From: Nocardiopsis_C rhodophaea
GTDB lineage: Bacteria; Actinomycetota; Actinomycetes; Streptosporangiales; Streptosporangiaceae
Assembly (NCBI RefSeq): GCF_039530945.1
Contig: NZ_BAAAPC010000023.1
Coordinates: 27,793 to 91,792, forward strand
DNA: 64,000 nucleotides
Reading direction: 5' to 3'
The position numbers were made by a program, and so were the translations under genes. This document shows, one piece after another, positions 1 through 8,433 of this stretch (position 1 is its first letter; each line of letters opens with the position of its first letter). The notes beneath the pieces are model-generated. The model was not told the DNA's origin, ran no database searches, and saw only the letters and a list, made by a program, of their open reading frames with translations.

Positions 1-1107
1 CCGATGGCGGGCGATCTGGACGTCGGTCGCACCGCCGCTGGCTGGCTGATCACCGCGTTCGCCCTCGCCTACGCGATCGGCGGGCCCCTCCTGGCCGGGC
101 TGGTCGGCGACCGTCCACCGCGCCGACTGCTGCTGGCCGCCCTGGTCGTGTTCGCCGTCGGCAACCTCCTGACAGCGGTGGCGACCGGTTACTGGGTGGC
201 GATGCTCGGCCGCGTCGTCGCCGGCCTCGGCGCCTCCATGTACACGGCCAATGCCCTGGCCGTGGCCCGCTCCCTGGCGCCCCCGCACCTGACCGGGCGC
301 GCCACCGCTACCGTCGTGGGCGGTCTGACCACGGCGATCGTGCTCGGGCTGCCGCTGGGCGCGTGGCTCGGTGCCGAGGTCGGATGGCGGATCACACTGT
401 GGAGCGTCGTCGCGCTCACCGCCGTCGCCGCCGCCGGTATCGCCGCCCGGCTGCCCCACCAGCCCGGGCAGGCAGCCGCATCGCTCAGCGCCCGGCTCGC
501 TCCGCTGGGGCGGCCCCGTGTGCTGGTCACCCTGATGGCGACCTGGCTGTGCCTGAGCACCAGCTGGACCGTCTACAACTTCATCGACCAGATCACGCGG
601 AACGCCACCGGAGGAAACGCCACCGCGGCATCCATCGTGCTGCTTACCTTCGGCGTCGGCGCGGTCCTCGGCAATCTGCTCACCGGCCGCCTCACCGACC
701 GGCTGGGCCCGACGCGCACCATCGGCATCGCCGCCCCCCTGCTGGTGCTGGCCGCAACGGCGACTCCGCTGCTGTCCGGCACGCTGCCGGCCGTGCTGGT
801 GTTGGCTGCGGTCTGGGGGCTGTTCCACTGGATGGTGAACGTTCCACAGCAGGCGCGGGTCACGGCGGCCGCACCCGAGTCGGCCCCCCTGGTCCTGGGG
901 CTGCACCAGAGCACCATCTATGTCGGGATCAGCACCGGAGGCGTCGCGGGGGCGATCGGGTTCACCGCCGCTGGGCCGCACGGCGTCGGCTACGCCGCCT
1001 TGGCGGTCGGCCTGCTCGCGCTCGCGGTCCTGGCCGTGTCAACGCGCATCAACCCGGCCGCACCGGCCGCACCGGTTACCCCACCCGAGCCTGTACGGGC
1101 GGAGTGA
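1..1107 (+). CDS. MFS transporter, 5'-truncated by window edge
   Basis: Integral membrane transporter of the major facilitator superfamily, probably a proton-driven drug or metabolite exporter. About ten hydrophobic segments are visible. The loop GDRPPRR after the first visible helix pair is the typical MFS motif A region, and a second motif-A-like GRLTDRLG lies near the start of the C-terminal half. The frame is open to base 1, and the visible MAGDLDV normally sits just after the first part of helix 1, so the ATG at position 4 is probably internal and the true start lies upstream. A hairpin follows the stop. The substrate cannot be read from the sequence. Confidence 0.85.
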   Translation, partial: PMAGDLDVGRTAAGWLITAFALAYAIGGPLLAGLVGDRPPRRLLLAALVVFAVGNLLTAVATGYWVAMLGRVVAGLGASMYTANALAVARSLAPPHLTGRATATVVGGLTTAIVLGLPLGAWLGAEVGWRITLWSVVALTAVAAAGIAARLPHQPGQAAASLSARLAPLGRPRVLVTLMATWLCLSTSWTVYNFIDQITRNATGGNATAASIVLLTFGVGAVLGNLLTGRLTDRLGPTRTIGIAAPLLVLAATATPLLSGTLPAVLVLAAVWGLFHWMVNVPQQARVTAAAPESAPLVLGLHQSTIYVGISTGGVAGAIGFTAAGPHGVGYAALAVGLLALAVLAVSTRINPAAPAAPVTPPEPVRAE

Positions 1108-1533
1108 CCCACACCAACCGCTGTTCGGCCAGGGCCCTGCTCCCGCTCTTGGCCGAACAGCTCTCCCATTGGCGCGCTCTCTTTTCCACAATACGACCGG
1201 TCCGCCGAGTGCGACCGCCCGGACGATATCGGTGGACAGGGTTTCCGCCACACGCATACGGCCTCACCTGCGGACCGCCCCCACAGGCCACATCAGGCCA
1301 TCCACAAATAAGAGGTATGAGCGCATATTTATGTAAGATCGTCCACGCCATATCCGGATCAGACGATATCGAGACACAGCACGAATGGATTCACCTCCAG
1401 AAATTCCCCAAGCAATCTCGGGGCGTACCGGACCCCCCGCTCCCAGCGCCGCTTATCCCCGACATAGACCATGGACTTCGAATAGACCAGGAACCGCGCC
1501 AGCGCCACTGAGAGCTCAACCAGGGGGCGAAAC
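1108..1533. other. Intergenic region before the SARP gene
   Basis: No convincing gene lies on the + strand here. It holds the MFS terminator hairpin (1121-1160) and then an unusually A/T-rich stretch (about 1305-1375, with TATTTATGTAAG) that probably contains the SARP promoter. A possible 58-residue ORF on the minus strand (1359-1535) is listed separately. Confidence 0.5.
1121..1160 (+). terminator. Hairpin after MFS gene
   Basis: Perfect 11-bp inverted repeat CTGTTCGGCCA (1121-1131) / TGGCCGAACAG (1150-1160) with an 18-nt loop, starting 13 nt after the MFS stop. It has no T-tract, which is common for actinobacterial terminators. Confidence 0.55.
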
Positions 1534-1535
1534 AT
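1359..1535 (-). CDS. Possible 58-aa protein overlapping the SARP start
   Basis: An ATG-started frame on the minus strand begins MFRPLVELSVALARFLVYSK and ends FVLCLDIV. About 77 percent of its codons end in G/C although the region is relatively A/T-rich, and the composition (hydrophobic and basic, few prolines) looks protein-like. Against it, no Shine-Dalgarno sequence is evident and it overlaps the SARP start codon by two bases on the opposite strand. No family is recognised. It could equally be the decayed end of a lost gene or chance. Confidence 0.2.
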   Translation of the reverse strand: MFRPLVELSVALARFLVYSKSMVYVGDKRRWERGVRYAPRLLGEFLEVNPFVLCLDIV

Positions 1536-2346
1536 GATCGAGCACGAGTTCCGAATACTCGGCCCACTCGATACATTCGGAAGCGAAGGCCGGGTTGCCA
1601 TCAAGAGCGCACGGATCCAGATTCTCTTGGCCATGCTGCTGATGAACGCCAATCGCGTGGTGGGCGGCGAACGGCTCATCGACGCGATCTGGGGCGAGGC
1701 GCCGCCGGATTCGGTGACCAGCCAACTCCGCATTTGCGTATCAGGTTTGCGGCGACAGCTGAAGCTCAACGGCTCATCCGCCAGGATCGAGACACACCCA
1801 TCGGGATATCTGATCCGCGTCCCCGATGACGCTCTCGACCTCAGCACTTTTCATCGCATGGTGGATCGGTCGCGCAGGGAGCTGGAGGGGGGACGAATCG
1901 AGCTGGCCGCCGCCCTGATGCGGTCGGCCCTGGGCCTGTGGCGCGGCTCACTGTGCGAGGGGCTCGACAGCCGACTCCTCCGTTCCGTGGCACGGAAGGA
2001 GGAAGAGGAGCGGCTTCTGGTCACCGAGGAGTACTTCGACCTGCAATTGCTGCTGGGGCGTCACCGAAGGATTATCGGCGAGCTGACCTCTTTCGCAGCA
2101 GAGAACCCGTTCCGCGAGACCCCGGCCGCGCAACTCATGCTGGCGCTGCACAGATCGGGACGGCAAGCCGACGCACTCGACGTCTACCGCGACCTCCGCG
2201 AGCGTTTTTCCCAACAACTCGGGATCGACCCAACGGAGAGCCTGCGTGAGCTGCACCACCTCATTCTGAAAGGCGACGGCGTCACCGCCTTCGCCAGCTC
2301 CCGATGGGCCGTCGCCAATACCGACATGGCCGGGGTTTCAGCTTGA
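1534..2346 (+). CDS. SARP-family transcriptional activator (AfsR/DnrI type)
   Basis: 270 residues, the usual length of a stand-alone SARP. The N-terminal OmpR-like winged helix (about 5-95) starts with EFRILGPLDTF and contains the recognition region PPDSVTSQLRICVSGLRRQL. The bacterial transcriptional activation domain (about 100-250) includes LDLSTFHRMVDRSR and RQADALDVYRDLR, ending LGIDPTESLRELH. SARPs bind heptameric direct repeats near -35 boxes and switch on secondary-metabolite clusters. No biosynthetic gene is adjacent, so the target is unknown unless the MFS exporter belongs to it. Its base composition is noticeably less GC-rich than the neighbours, which suggests transfer. ATG is preceded by an AG-rich GGGGGCGA. 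Confidence 0.88.
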   Translation: MIEHEFRILGPLDTFGSEGRVAIKSARIQILLAMLLMNANRVVGGERLIDAIWGEAPPDSVTSQLRICVSGLRRQLKLNGSSARIETHPSGYLIRVPDDALDLSTFHRMVDRSRRELEGGRIELAAALMRSALGLWRGSLCEGLDSRLLRSVARKEEEERLLVTEEYFDLQLLLGRHRRIIGELTSFAAENPFRETPAAQLMLALHRSGRQADALDVYRDLRERFSQQLGIDPTESLRELHHLILKGDGVTAFASSRWAVANTDMAGVSA

Positions 2347-2683
2347 ATTCTAATCCCGGCCGAAGAACGTAATGCCCAGAAGAGACTTCGACCCGTGGAG
2401 AGGAGAGGCCACCTTGCGCGATCGAATTGGAACGGCCAGGCCGGAGGAGCAACGGCCTGCACGGAATCCGGTCCAGCGCGGCGAACGAATCCCCCGGACC
2501 CGAGCGCCGATTTCACGGGTGCGCTCGATTCGATCGCCACGGTTTCCGGAGAATAGGGGCGCGTCCGGCCGAACATGGGCCGAACCCCAAACAGGCGTCG
2601 TTTCCCGGTCCCCGCCGGCCTCCGAACGCGGCAGGGGCCGCGGCGGCCGCCGCGGCCCTCACCGTCGGTTCGGGACCGTTAAG
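2347..2683. other. Gap between SARP and ychF
   Basis: No database-type gene is recognisable. The only short frame of note is 2395-2556 (+), a 53-codon GTG frame listed separately. The G/C-rich end (2600-2683) is probably the 3' region of the minus-strand ychF transcript. Confidence 0.4.
2395..2556 (+). CDS. Possible 53-aa peptide downstream of SARP
   Basis: GTG-started frame beginning VERRGHLARSNWNGQAGG and ending ALDSIATVSGE, 49 nt after the SARP stop and in the same direction. The start is preceded by AGAAGAGA at about 9-nt spacing, a weak ribosome site. It resembles no family known to me. A peptide following an SARP could be a precursor peptide, but nothing else supports that. Confidence 0.15.
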   Translation: MERRGHLARSNWNGQAGGATACTESGPARRTNPPDPSADFTGALDSIATVSGE

Positions 2684-3778
2684 TCAGACGTTGAAGCGGA
2701 ACTCGACGACGTCGCCGTCGGCCATCACGTAGTCCTTGCCCTCCATGCGGACCAAGCCCTTGGACTTGGCCGCCTGCATGGAGCCGGCCTCGACGAGGTC
2801 GTCGAAGGAGACGATCTCGGCCTTGATGAAGCCGCGCTGGAAGTCGGTGTGGATGACACCGGCCGCCTCGGGAGCGGTCGCGCCCTTCTTGATGGTCCAG
2901 GCGCGGGCCTCCTTCGGCCCGGCGGTGAGGTAGGTCTGCAGCCCCAGCGTGTCGAAGCCGACCCGGGCCAGCCAGGCCAGGCCGGACTCCTGCTGCCCCA
3001 TCTCGGCGAGCATCTCGGCGGCCTCGTCGTCGTCCAGCTCGGCGAGCTCGGACTCGATCTTGGCGTCCAGGAAGATCGCCTCGGCCGGGGCGACCAGCTC
3101 GGCGAGCTTGGCGCGCAGGCCCTGGTCGGCCAGTTCGTCGGAGTCCAGGTTGAACACGTAGATGAACGGCTTGGTCGTCATCAGGTTGAGCTCGCGGATG
3201 GCCGACAGGTCGATCCCGGCGGCCGGGCCGCCGCTGAACAGGCGCTCTCCCTTGTTCAGGACGTCCTGCGCGGCCTTGGCGGTCTCCAGCGCGAGCTGGG
3301 CGTCCTTGTCCTTGGCGTTGCGCTTGGCGTCCTTCTCCAGCCGCGGCAGCGCCTTCTCCAGCGTCTGCAGGTCGGCGAGGATCAGCTCGGTGTCGATGGT
3401 GGAGATGTCGCGGGCGGCGTCGATGGCGCCGTCGACGTGGGTCACGTCCGGGTCGTTGAACGCCCGGATGACCTGGCAGATCGCGTCGGCCTCGCGGATG
3501 TTGGCGAGGAACTGGTTGCCCAGCCCCTCCCCCTCCGAGGCGCCGCGGACGATCCCGGCGATGTCGACGAAGTCGACGGTCGCCGGGATGACCTTGGCGG
3601 AGGAGAAGATCTCGGCCAGCTTGTCCAGGCGCGGGTCGGGCACCCCCACGACACCGACGTTGGGCTCGATGGTGGCGAACGGATAGTTCGCCGCCAGAGC
3701 TTCGTTCTTGGTTAGCGCGTTGAACAGCGTGGACTTACCGACGTTCGGCAGGCCGACGATCCCAATTGACAGACTCAC
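2684..3778 (-). CDS. ychF: Redox-regulated/ribosome-associated ATPase YchF (OLA1/Obg family)
   Basis: 364 residues from the chosen GTG, matching the roughly 363-residue family length. P-loop GLPNVGKS at residues 9-16, switch region YPFATIEPN, DIAG at about 67, the altered G4 region FNLDSDE that in YchF gives ATP rather than GTP preference, a central coiled coil, and a C-terminal TGS domain ending GDVVEFRFNV. YchF binds the 70S ribosome and hydrolyses ATP; it is linked to stress and translation control. The frame is open to 3922, but only the GTG (VSLSIGIVG) gives the family N-terminus, and AGGAG lies just before it. Single gene, divergent from the FkbM gene. Confidence 0.95.
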   Translation of the reverse strand: MSLSIGIVGLPNVGKSTLFNALTKNEALAANYPFATIEPNVGVVGVPDPRLDKLAEIFSSAKVIPATVDFVDIAGIVRGASEGEGLGNQFLANIREADAICQVIRAFNDPDVTHVDGAIDAARDISTIDTELILADLQTLEKALPRLEKDAKRNAKDKDAQLALETAKAAQDVLNKGERLFSGGPAAGIDLSAIRELNLMTTKPFIYVFNLDSDELADQGLRAKLAELVAPAEAIFLDAKIESELAELDDDEAAEMLAEMGQQESGLAWLARVGFDTLGLQTYLTAGPKEARAWTIKKGATAPEAAGVIHTDFQRGFIKAEIVSFDDLVEAGSMQAAKSKGLVRMEGKDYVMADGDVVEFRFNV

Positions 3779-4095
3779 GACTCCTGAGTCTATGCGCGCC
3801 GCACCCCTGGACCGTCCGCTGATATCGGCCGGGGGCTCGGTGGCGTTTCGGTGACACGCGGGACTCGGTTGGGGCAAATGACCTGCGGCCACGAGGATTC
3901 TCGGAGTACGTTCGTGTTTCAATCAGCCGGCACGAGGAACGGGGAGCCTCGTGGCGTGGACGCGACCGTGCGCCAACGGCCCCAACGGGGGGACCCACGC
4001 GACCCCCGGTGGCCGTAACCGCCATCTCGGCAGGGACCTAACGGGGTGTTTCCGCGCGGCTCATTCGCCATACAGGTCACAGTGGGGGGATATCA
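3779..4095. other. Divergent promoter region ychF / FkbM gene
   Basis: No gene seen. It carries the start signals for ychF (leftwards) and the methyltransferase (rightwards). A 7-bp inverted repeat CACGAGG/CCTCGTG (about 3930-3955) is the only notable structure. Confidence 0.4.
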
Positions 4096-5046
4096 GTGCT
4101 ACCTGGTCAGGTGCGAGCTTTTGTCCGCCGACATCCGGCGGTGCGCCACGCCACGCGCCAGATCCGGATCCATCTGCCGCAGAGCCTCGGGGGGCTCGAC
4201 CCGGCCCGGCTGCCGCCGAAGACGCGCAGGTTCGAGCTCCAGCTGCCGCGCCGGGAGGGCGCCCCCCGGGTCGGTCCCGAAACGCTGATCGTCGAGGCGC
4301 CGGGCGACTCCTGGATCCCGCGCTGCCTGCACCTGTCGGGCCTGGCCGGGTACGACCCGGAGACCCTGTCCTGCTACCTCGCCGTGCTGGAGCACGCCCG
4401 GCCCGGCTCGGTGCTCGACGTCGGGGCGAACATGGGCCTCTACGCGGCGCTCGCGGCGGCGCGTACCCGGCGCCGGGTCTACGCGTTCGAGCCCACGCCG
4501 GACACGGCCGCCACCGCGCGGCGCGTGGCCGCCGCCAACGGCCTGGGCGTGGAGGTCGTGGAGCTGGCCGCCAGCAACCACAGCGGCACCGGCCATCTGC
4601 ACCTGTCGATGACCAGCGACGCGTCGAACTCACTGGTGCCGGGGTTCCGCCCGGCGCTGGGCCGGATCGAGGTCGAGGTGGACACCCTCGCCCACTGGCG
4701 GGAGCGCGCCGGGACCGCGCCCGCCGTGATCAAGATCGACACCGAGGGCAGCGAGCCGGACGTCATCTCCGGCGGTCTGGAGATCCTGCGCCGGTTCCGC
4801 CCGTTCGTCTTCTGCGCGGTCCTGCCGGAGCCGGGGATCTGGGAACGGCTCATGGCGCTGCTGGAGCCGGTGGACTACCACTGGTACCACCTGGCCGGGG
4901 GGCCGCCCTACACCGCGCGGCCGACGATCGGCGGCGTCGACCCCGCGAACGAGCAGAGCATGTGGTTGTTCGCCCCCGCGCCGGTGCCCGACCGCGTGTG
5001 GGAGACCGCGGTCGAGTGGAACGCGGCGATCAGCGCGTGCCGGTGA
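4096..5046 (+). CDS. FkbM-family SAM-dependent methyltransferase
   Basis: 316 residues. The SAM-binding motif VLDVGANMGLYA, the acidic post-motif YAFEPTPDTA and the family signature IKIDTEGSEPDVI define an FkbM/Methyltransf_21 domain (about residues 105-270). Members O-methylate polyketides, glycans or sugar units; the substrate here is not evident. GTG start with GGGGGG 6 nt upstream. It lies alone between ychF and the GH3 gene, and its last 17 bases overlap the 3' end of the convergent beta-glucosidase gene. This could indicate modification of an exported glycan, but that is speculation. Confidence 0.85.
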   Translation: MLPGQVRAFVRRHPAVRHATRQIRIHLPQSLGGLDPARLPPKTRRFELQLPRREGAPRVGPETLIVEAPGDSWIPRCLHLSGLAGYDPETLSCYLAVLEHARPGSVLDVGANMGLYAALAAARTRRRVYAFEPTPDTAATARRVAAANGLGVEVVELAASNHSGTGHLHLSMTSDASNSLVPGFRPALGRIEVEVDTLAHWRERAGTAPAVIKIDTEGSEPDVISGGLEILRRFRPFVFCAVLPEPGIWERLMALLEPVDYHWYHLAGGPPYTARPTIGGVDPANEQSMWLFAPAPVPDRVWETAVEWNAAISACR

Positions 5047-7552
5047 CTCCCGCGCCGCGCGCCGATGGGGACACCCGGAACGGGGCGGTGAGCCGGGTGT
5101 CGGTGCTGGACCGCCCGACCTGGAGTTCGTAGGAACCGGTGGCGAGCCGCCAGTCGTGCGCCGCGGCGTCCCAGTATTCGGCGGCGCGGCGGGGGATCGT
5201 GAGTACGGCCTCGGCGCGCTCCCCGGGTTCGGCCTCGACGGCGGCGAAGGCCGCCAGGCGGCGGGCCGGACGGTCGGCGTCGGGGCGGTCCGCGGCCAGA
5301 TAGAGCTGGACGACCTCGCGTCCGGCGCGCTCCCCGGTGTTGGTCAGGCGCACCCGCACGGCCGCCAGGGCCTCGGCGGGGTCGGCCCCTGTGAGGTCCA
5401 GGGCGTCGTAGCTCCACGTGGTGTAGCCGAGCCCGTGGCCGAAGGGGAAGGCGGGGGTCCGGCCCTCGCGCTCCCAGGCGCGGTAGCCGATGAACACGCC
5501 TTCGGTGTAGCGCAGCACGCCGTCGGTGGGCCGGACGTCGAGCACCGGGACGTCGTCCTCGACGCGCGGCCAGGTGGTGGGCAGCCGCCCGCCCGGTTCC
5601 CGTGTGCCGAGCAGCACGTCGGCGAGCGCCGCGCCGAGCTCCTGGCCGCCGAACCAGGTGAGCAGGATCGCGGCGACGTCGTCGCGCCACGGCATGGTCA
5701 CGGGGGCTCCGGCGTTGACCACGGCCACGGTCCGGTCGTTGGCGGCGGCTACGCGGGCGACGAGGTCGTCCTGGCGGCCGGGGAGGGCGAGGGAGGTGCG
5801 GTCGAACCCCTCGGACTCCACGTCCTCGGTGGTCGCCACGACCACGATGGCGACGTCGGCGTCGGCGGCCGCCCGGACCGCCTCCTCGATGAGCTCGTCG
5901 TCGGCGGGCCGCGGTTCGACGTGGGTCAGGACGAAGCCCACGAACATGGCGTCGGCCATGGCGCGGAAGGGTCCGTGCACGGTGACCGCCACGTCGACGG
6001 GGTGCCCAGCGGTCAGGTGGAGGGCGTGGGAGCTGCTCGGCGGCGCGAAGATCGCGGCTCCCGGGTCTGTCCCGTCCAGTTCCTGCGTGCCGTCGTGGAG
6101 GACGGTGCCGCCGAGCGTGAGGGTGAAGTGCCCGACGCCGGTGACACCGAGGGTGTGCGTGCCGGTGGCGGCGGGCACGAGGGTGCCGGTCACCTCGATG
6201 GCGGCCAGGTTGGCCGGGGTGACACCGGCGGGGAACTCGCCCAGCCAGTGCGCGGTTCCGTTGGGCAGGGGCTCGGTGGCGAGCACGGCGCCGTCGGCGT
6301 CGCGGAAGGTCGCGGTGAGCGGCCCGCGGATCGGGGGCGGGCTGACCCGGGGGTCGGCGCCGATGGCGTGGACGAGCTCGACGCCGTCGGGAAGCGCGGC
6401 GCGCAGCCCCGCCAGCGGGGAGACGGTGCGCTCGGCGAAGACGGCGGCGCTGCCGCCGCCGCTGGTCCGGGCCTCGTCGGCGGCGCGTCCGATGAGCGCC
6501 ACCCGGCGCACATTGGCCGGGTCGATGGGCAGCGTGGCGTGCTCGTTGCGCAGCAGGGTGAAGGACCGGGCGGCGGCGTCGCGGGCGACGGCCCGGCCGT
6601 CGAGGGCGGCGGGCACTTCGGCGGGCGCGACCACGGGGTCGGCGCCGTCGAGCAGGCCGACGCGTGCGGCCAGCCGCAGCACGCGGCGGGCCATCGCGTC
6701 CACGGCCGACTCGGGCACGCGCCCCTCGCGGACGGCCGCCACGAGGCGGTCGCCGTAGACGGTGGCGGGGCCGGGCATGGCGACGTCGAGCCCCGCGAGG
6801 GCGGCGCGCACGGTGTCGCGGGCGGCGAACCAGTCGGACACGAGGATCCCGTCGAACCCCCATTCGTCGCGCAGCACCGCCGTGAGGTCGGCGTGCTCGG
6901 TCATGGTGGTCCCGTTGACGCTGTTGTAGGCGGCCATGGCGCCCCAGGGGCGGGCGCGTTTCACGATGGCCTCGAACGGGGCCAGGTAGACCTCGCGCAG
7001 GGTGCTTTCGTCGATGCGGTTGTCGACGGTGTAGCGGTCGGTCTCGGCGTCGTTGGCGACGAAGTGCTTGACGGTCGCGCCGACGCCGCCGTCCTGCACC
7101 CCCTGGACGTAGGCGGTGCCGATCGCGGCGGTGAGGTGGGGGTCCTCCGAGAAGCACTCGAAGTGCCGTCCGCCGCGGGGGCTGCGCTGCATGTTGACCG
7201 TGGGGGCGAGGAGCACGTGCGCGCCTTTGCGCCGCGCCTCCTGGGCGAGGAGCCGGCCGGCGGTGCGGACCAGGGCGGGGTCCCAGGTGGCGGCGAGGGC
7301 GGTGGGGCTGGGGAGTTGCACGGATGGGTCGTCGGGTGTCCCGTGTTCTCCGCGTACGCCCACGGGGCCGTCGGACATAACCAGCCGCCCGAGCCCGATG
7401 GCGGGGTTGGGCGCGATCGCCCACATACTCGCTCCGGACAGCAGCCCGACCTTGTCGGGGAGGGTGAGCGCGGCCAGGGCGGCGTCGACGCGGCGTTCCC
7501 TCCGCTCCCCCTCGTCGCCGACGGGGCGGAGGGCGGTGGGCTGAGCGGACAT
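5030..7552 (-). CDS. Glycoside hydrolase family 3 beta-glucosidase with PA14 insert
   Basis: 840 residues from the chosen ATG (MSAQPTALRP; GGGAG 4 nt upstream; the frame extends further to 7639). It hydrolyses terminal non-reducing beta-D-glucosyl residues. N-terminal (beta/alpha)8 domain with KHF at 162-164 and the nucleophile Asp240 in ILVSDWF. A PA14-like beta domain at roughly 400-540 (TATFRDADG...) is inserted in the alpha/beta sandwich domain. The acid/base glutamate is probably in ESEGFDR, and a C-terminal fibronectin-III-like domain ends the protein. No signal peptide, so it probably acts on imported oligosaccharides in the cytoplasm. The divergent TetR gene is the likely regulator. 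Confidence 0.93.
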   Translation of the reverse strand: MSAQPTALRPVGDEGERRERRVDAALAALTLPDKVGLLSGASMWAIAPNPAIGLGRLVMSDGPVGVRGEHGTPDDPSVQLPSPTALAATWDPALVRTAGRLLAQEARRKGAHVLLAPTVNMQRSPRGGRHFECFSEDPHLTAAIGTAYVQGVQDGGVGATVKHFVANDAETDRYTVDNRIDESTLREVYLAPFEAIVKRARPWGAMAAYNSVNGTTMTEHADLTAVLRDEWGFDGILVSDWFAARDTVRAALAGLDVAMPGPATVYGDRLVAAVREGRVPESAVDAMARRVLRLAARVGLLDGADPVVAPAEVPAALDGRAVARDAAARSFTLLRNEHATLPIDPANVRRVALIGRAADEARTSGGGSAAVFAERTVSPLAGLRAALPDGVELVHAIGADPRVSPPPIRGPLTATFRDADGAVLATEPLPNGTAHWLGEFPAGVTPANLAAIEVTGTLVPAATGTHTLGVTGVGHFTLTLGGTVLHDGTQELDGTDPGAAIFAPPSSSHALHLTAGHPVDVAVTVHGPFRAMADAMFVGFVLTHVEPRPADDELIEEAVRAAADADVAIVVVATTEDVESEGFDRTSLALPGRQDDLVARVAAANDRTVAVVNAGAPVTMPWRDDVAAILLTWFGGQELGAALADVLLGTREPGGRLPTTWPRVEDDVPVLDVRPTDGVLRYTEGVFIGYRAWEREGRTPAFPFGHGLGYTTWSYDALDLTGADPAEALAAVRVRLTNTGERAGREVVQLYLAADRPDADRPARRLAAFAAVEAEPGERAEAVLTIPRRAAEYWDAAAHDWRLATGSYELQVGRSSTDTRLTAPFRVSPSARGAGVTGTR

Positions 7553-7807
7553 GTCACTCCCGCGGCTGTGCCGTGGATCGGGCATCGGGGCGCCGCAGCG
7601 CGTGCCGGGACGCGTCAGTGGGGCTCCCCCTGCCCGCAACCTAGCAAGCGCCCGGTCTGATTCCTAGGGTCGCCCGCGCCGCCGGGTGAACCGCCCGCGA
7701 CCCGGAAACGACTCCCATTCCGGTCACTGTCGGCGTATACCCGATAACTCTGTTGCGATAATCCGCCCTGTAACGTCGGCTGCGGCCATCTCGAAGTTGG
7801 AGGCACG
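7553..7807. promoter_or_regulatory. Divergent GH3 / TetR control region
   Basis: 255-bp divergent region. The A/T-rich segment 7735-7765 has two CGATAA motifs 14 bp apart and -10-like sequences in both directions (GTATAC leftwards, GATAAT rightwards). Because the regulator gene is divergent from the enzyme, an operator for the TetR protein is expected here, but no clean palindrome stands out. Confidence 0.35.
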
Positions 7808-8419
7808 ATGAGTGAGACCGTCGTACGACGGCGTCGCGGTCAAGGCAGCGCCCGGCGTAACGAGATCCTCGCTGCGGCGATCGAGGAGTTCGCCGCAGGT
7901 GGGTACAAGGGCACGTCCCTGGCCACCGTCGCCGAGCGCGTCGGACTGACCCAGCAGGGGCTGCTGCACTACTTCCCGAGCAAGGAGGCCCTGCTCGTCG
8001 CGGTGCTCGAAAGGCGCGACGAGATGGACGCGGCGATGGGCGACATCCCGCGCGACCTGGCCGATTTCGCCGAGGTCGCCACCCGCAACACCGACCGTCG
8101 CGAACTCGTGCAGCTCCACACGGTGCTCAGCGCGGAGGGAGTGACCGAGCACCACCCGGCGCACAACTACTTTCACACCCGTTACATGGAGCTTCGTGAC
8201 CGCACCACGGAACAGCTCCGCGAGCGCCACGGCGACACCCTGCCCAGTGGCCTCGCCCCCGAGGACGCCGCCGCGCTGGTCATCGCGGCGATGGACGGCT
8301 TGCGGCTGCAGTGGCTGTATGACCCGGACTCCGTCCAGATGCCCGGCCTGATCAAAATGTTGGCCGACGTCCTGACCTCTCCCGCGCGTGGCGGAAACCC
8401 CGGCGCCGCCGAGGATTGA
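7808..8419 (+). CDS. TetR/AcrR-family transcriptional regulator
   Basis: 203 residues. The N-terminal TetR helix-turn-helix (about 17-65) is clear: ARRNEILAAAIEEFAAGGY, then TSLATVAERVGLTQQGLLHYF and SKEALL. The C-terminal ligand domain contains AALVIAAMDGLRLQWLYDPD, typical of this subclass. It probably represses the divergent beta-glucosidase gene and responds to a sugar or aglycone (inference from position). Good GGAGG upstream of the ATG (TTGGAGGCACG). Only 14 nt separate its stop from rmuC, so the two may share a transcript. Confidence 0.9.
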   Translation: MSETVVRRRRGQGSARRNEILAAAIEEFAAGGYKGTSLATVAERVGLTQQGLLHYFPSKEALLVAVLERRDEMDAAMGDIPRDLADFAEVATRNTDRRELVQLHTVLSAEGVTEHHPAHNYFHTRYMELRDRTTEQLRERHGDTLPSGLAPEDAAALVIAAMDGLRLQWLYDPDSVQMPGLIKMLADVLTSPARGGNPGAAED

Positions 8420-8433
8420 GAACATAGGCCGCT

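Noticed and set aside
1318..1511. Possible 64-codon + strand ORF before the SARP gene
   Set aside because: The ATG follows AAGAGGT with almost no spacing, and the product is low in structure and part of a longer non-coding open frame.
5156..7660. 834-codon open frame on the + strand
   Set aside because: It is the antisense shadow of the GH3 gene; the Gly/Val/Asp/Arg-heavy product has no domain, and the minus strand encodes a complete GH3 enzyme.
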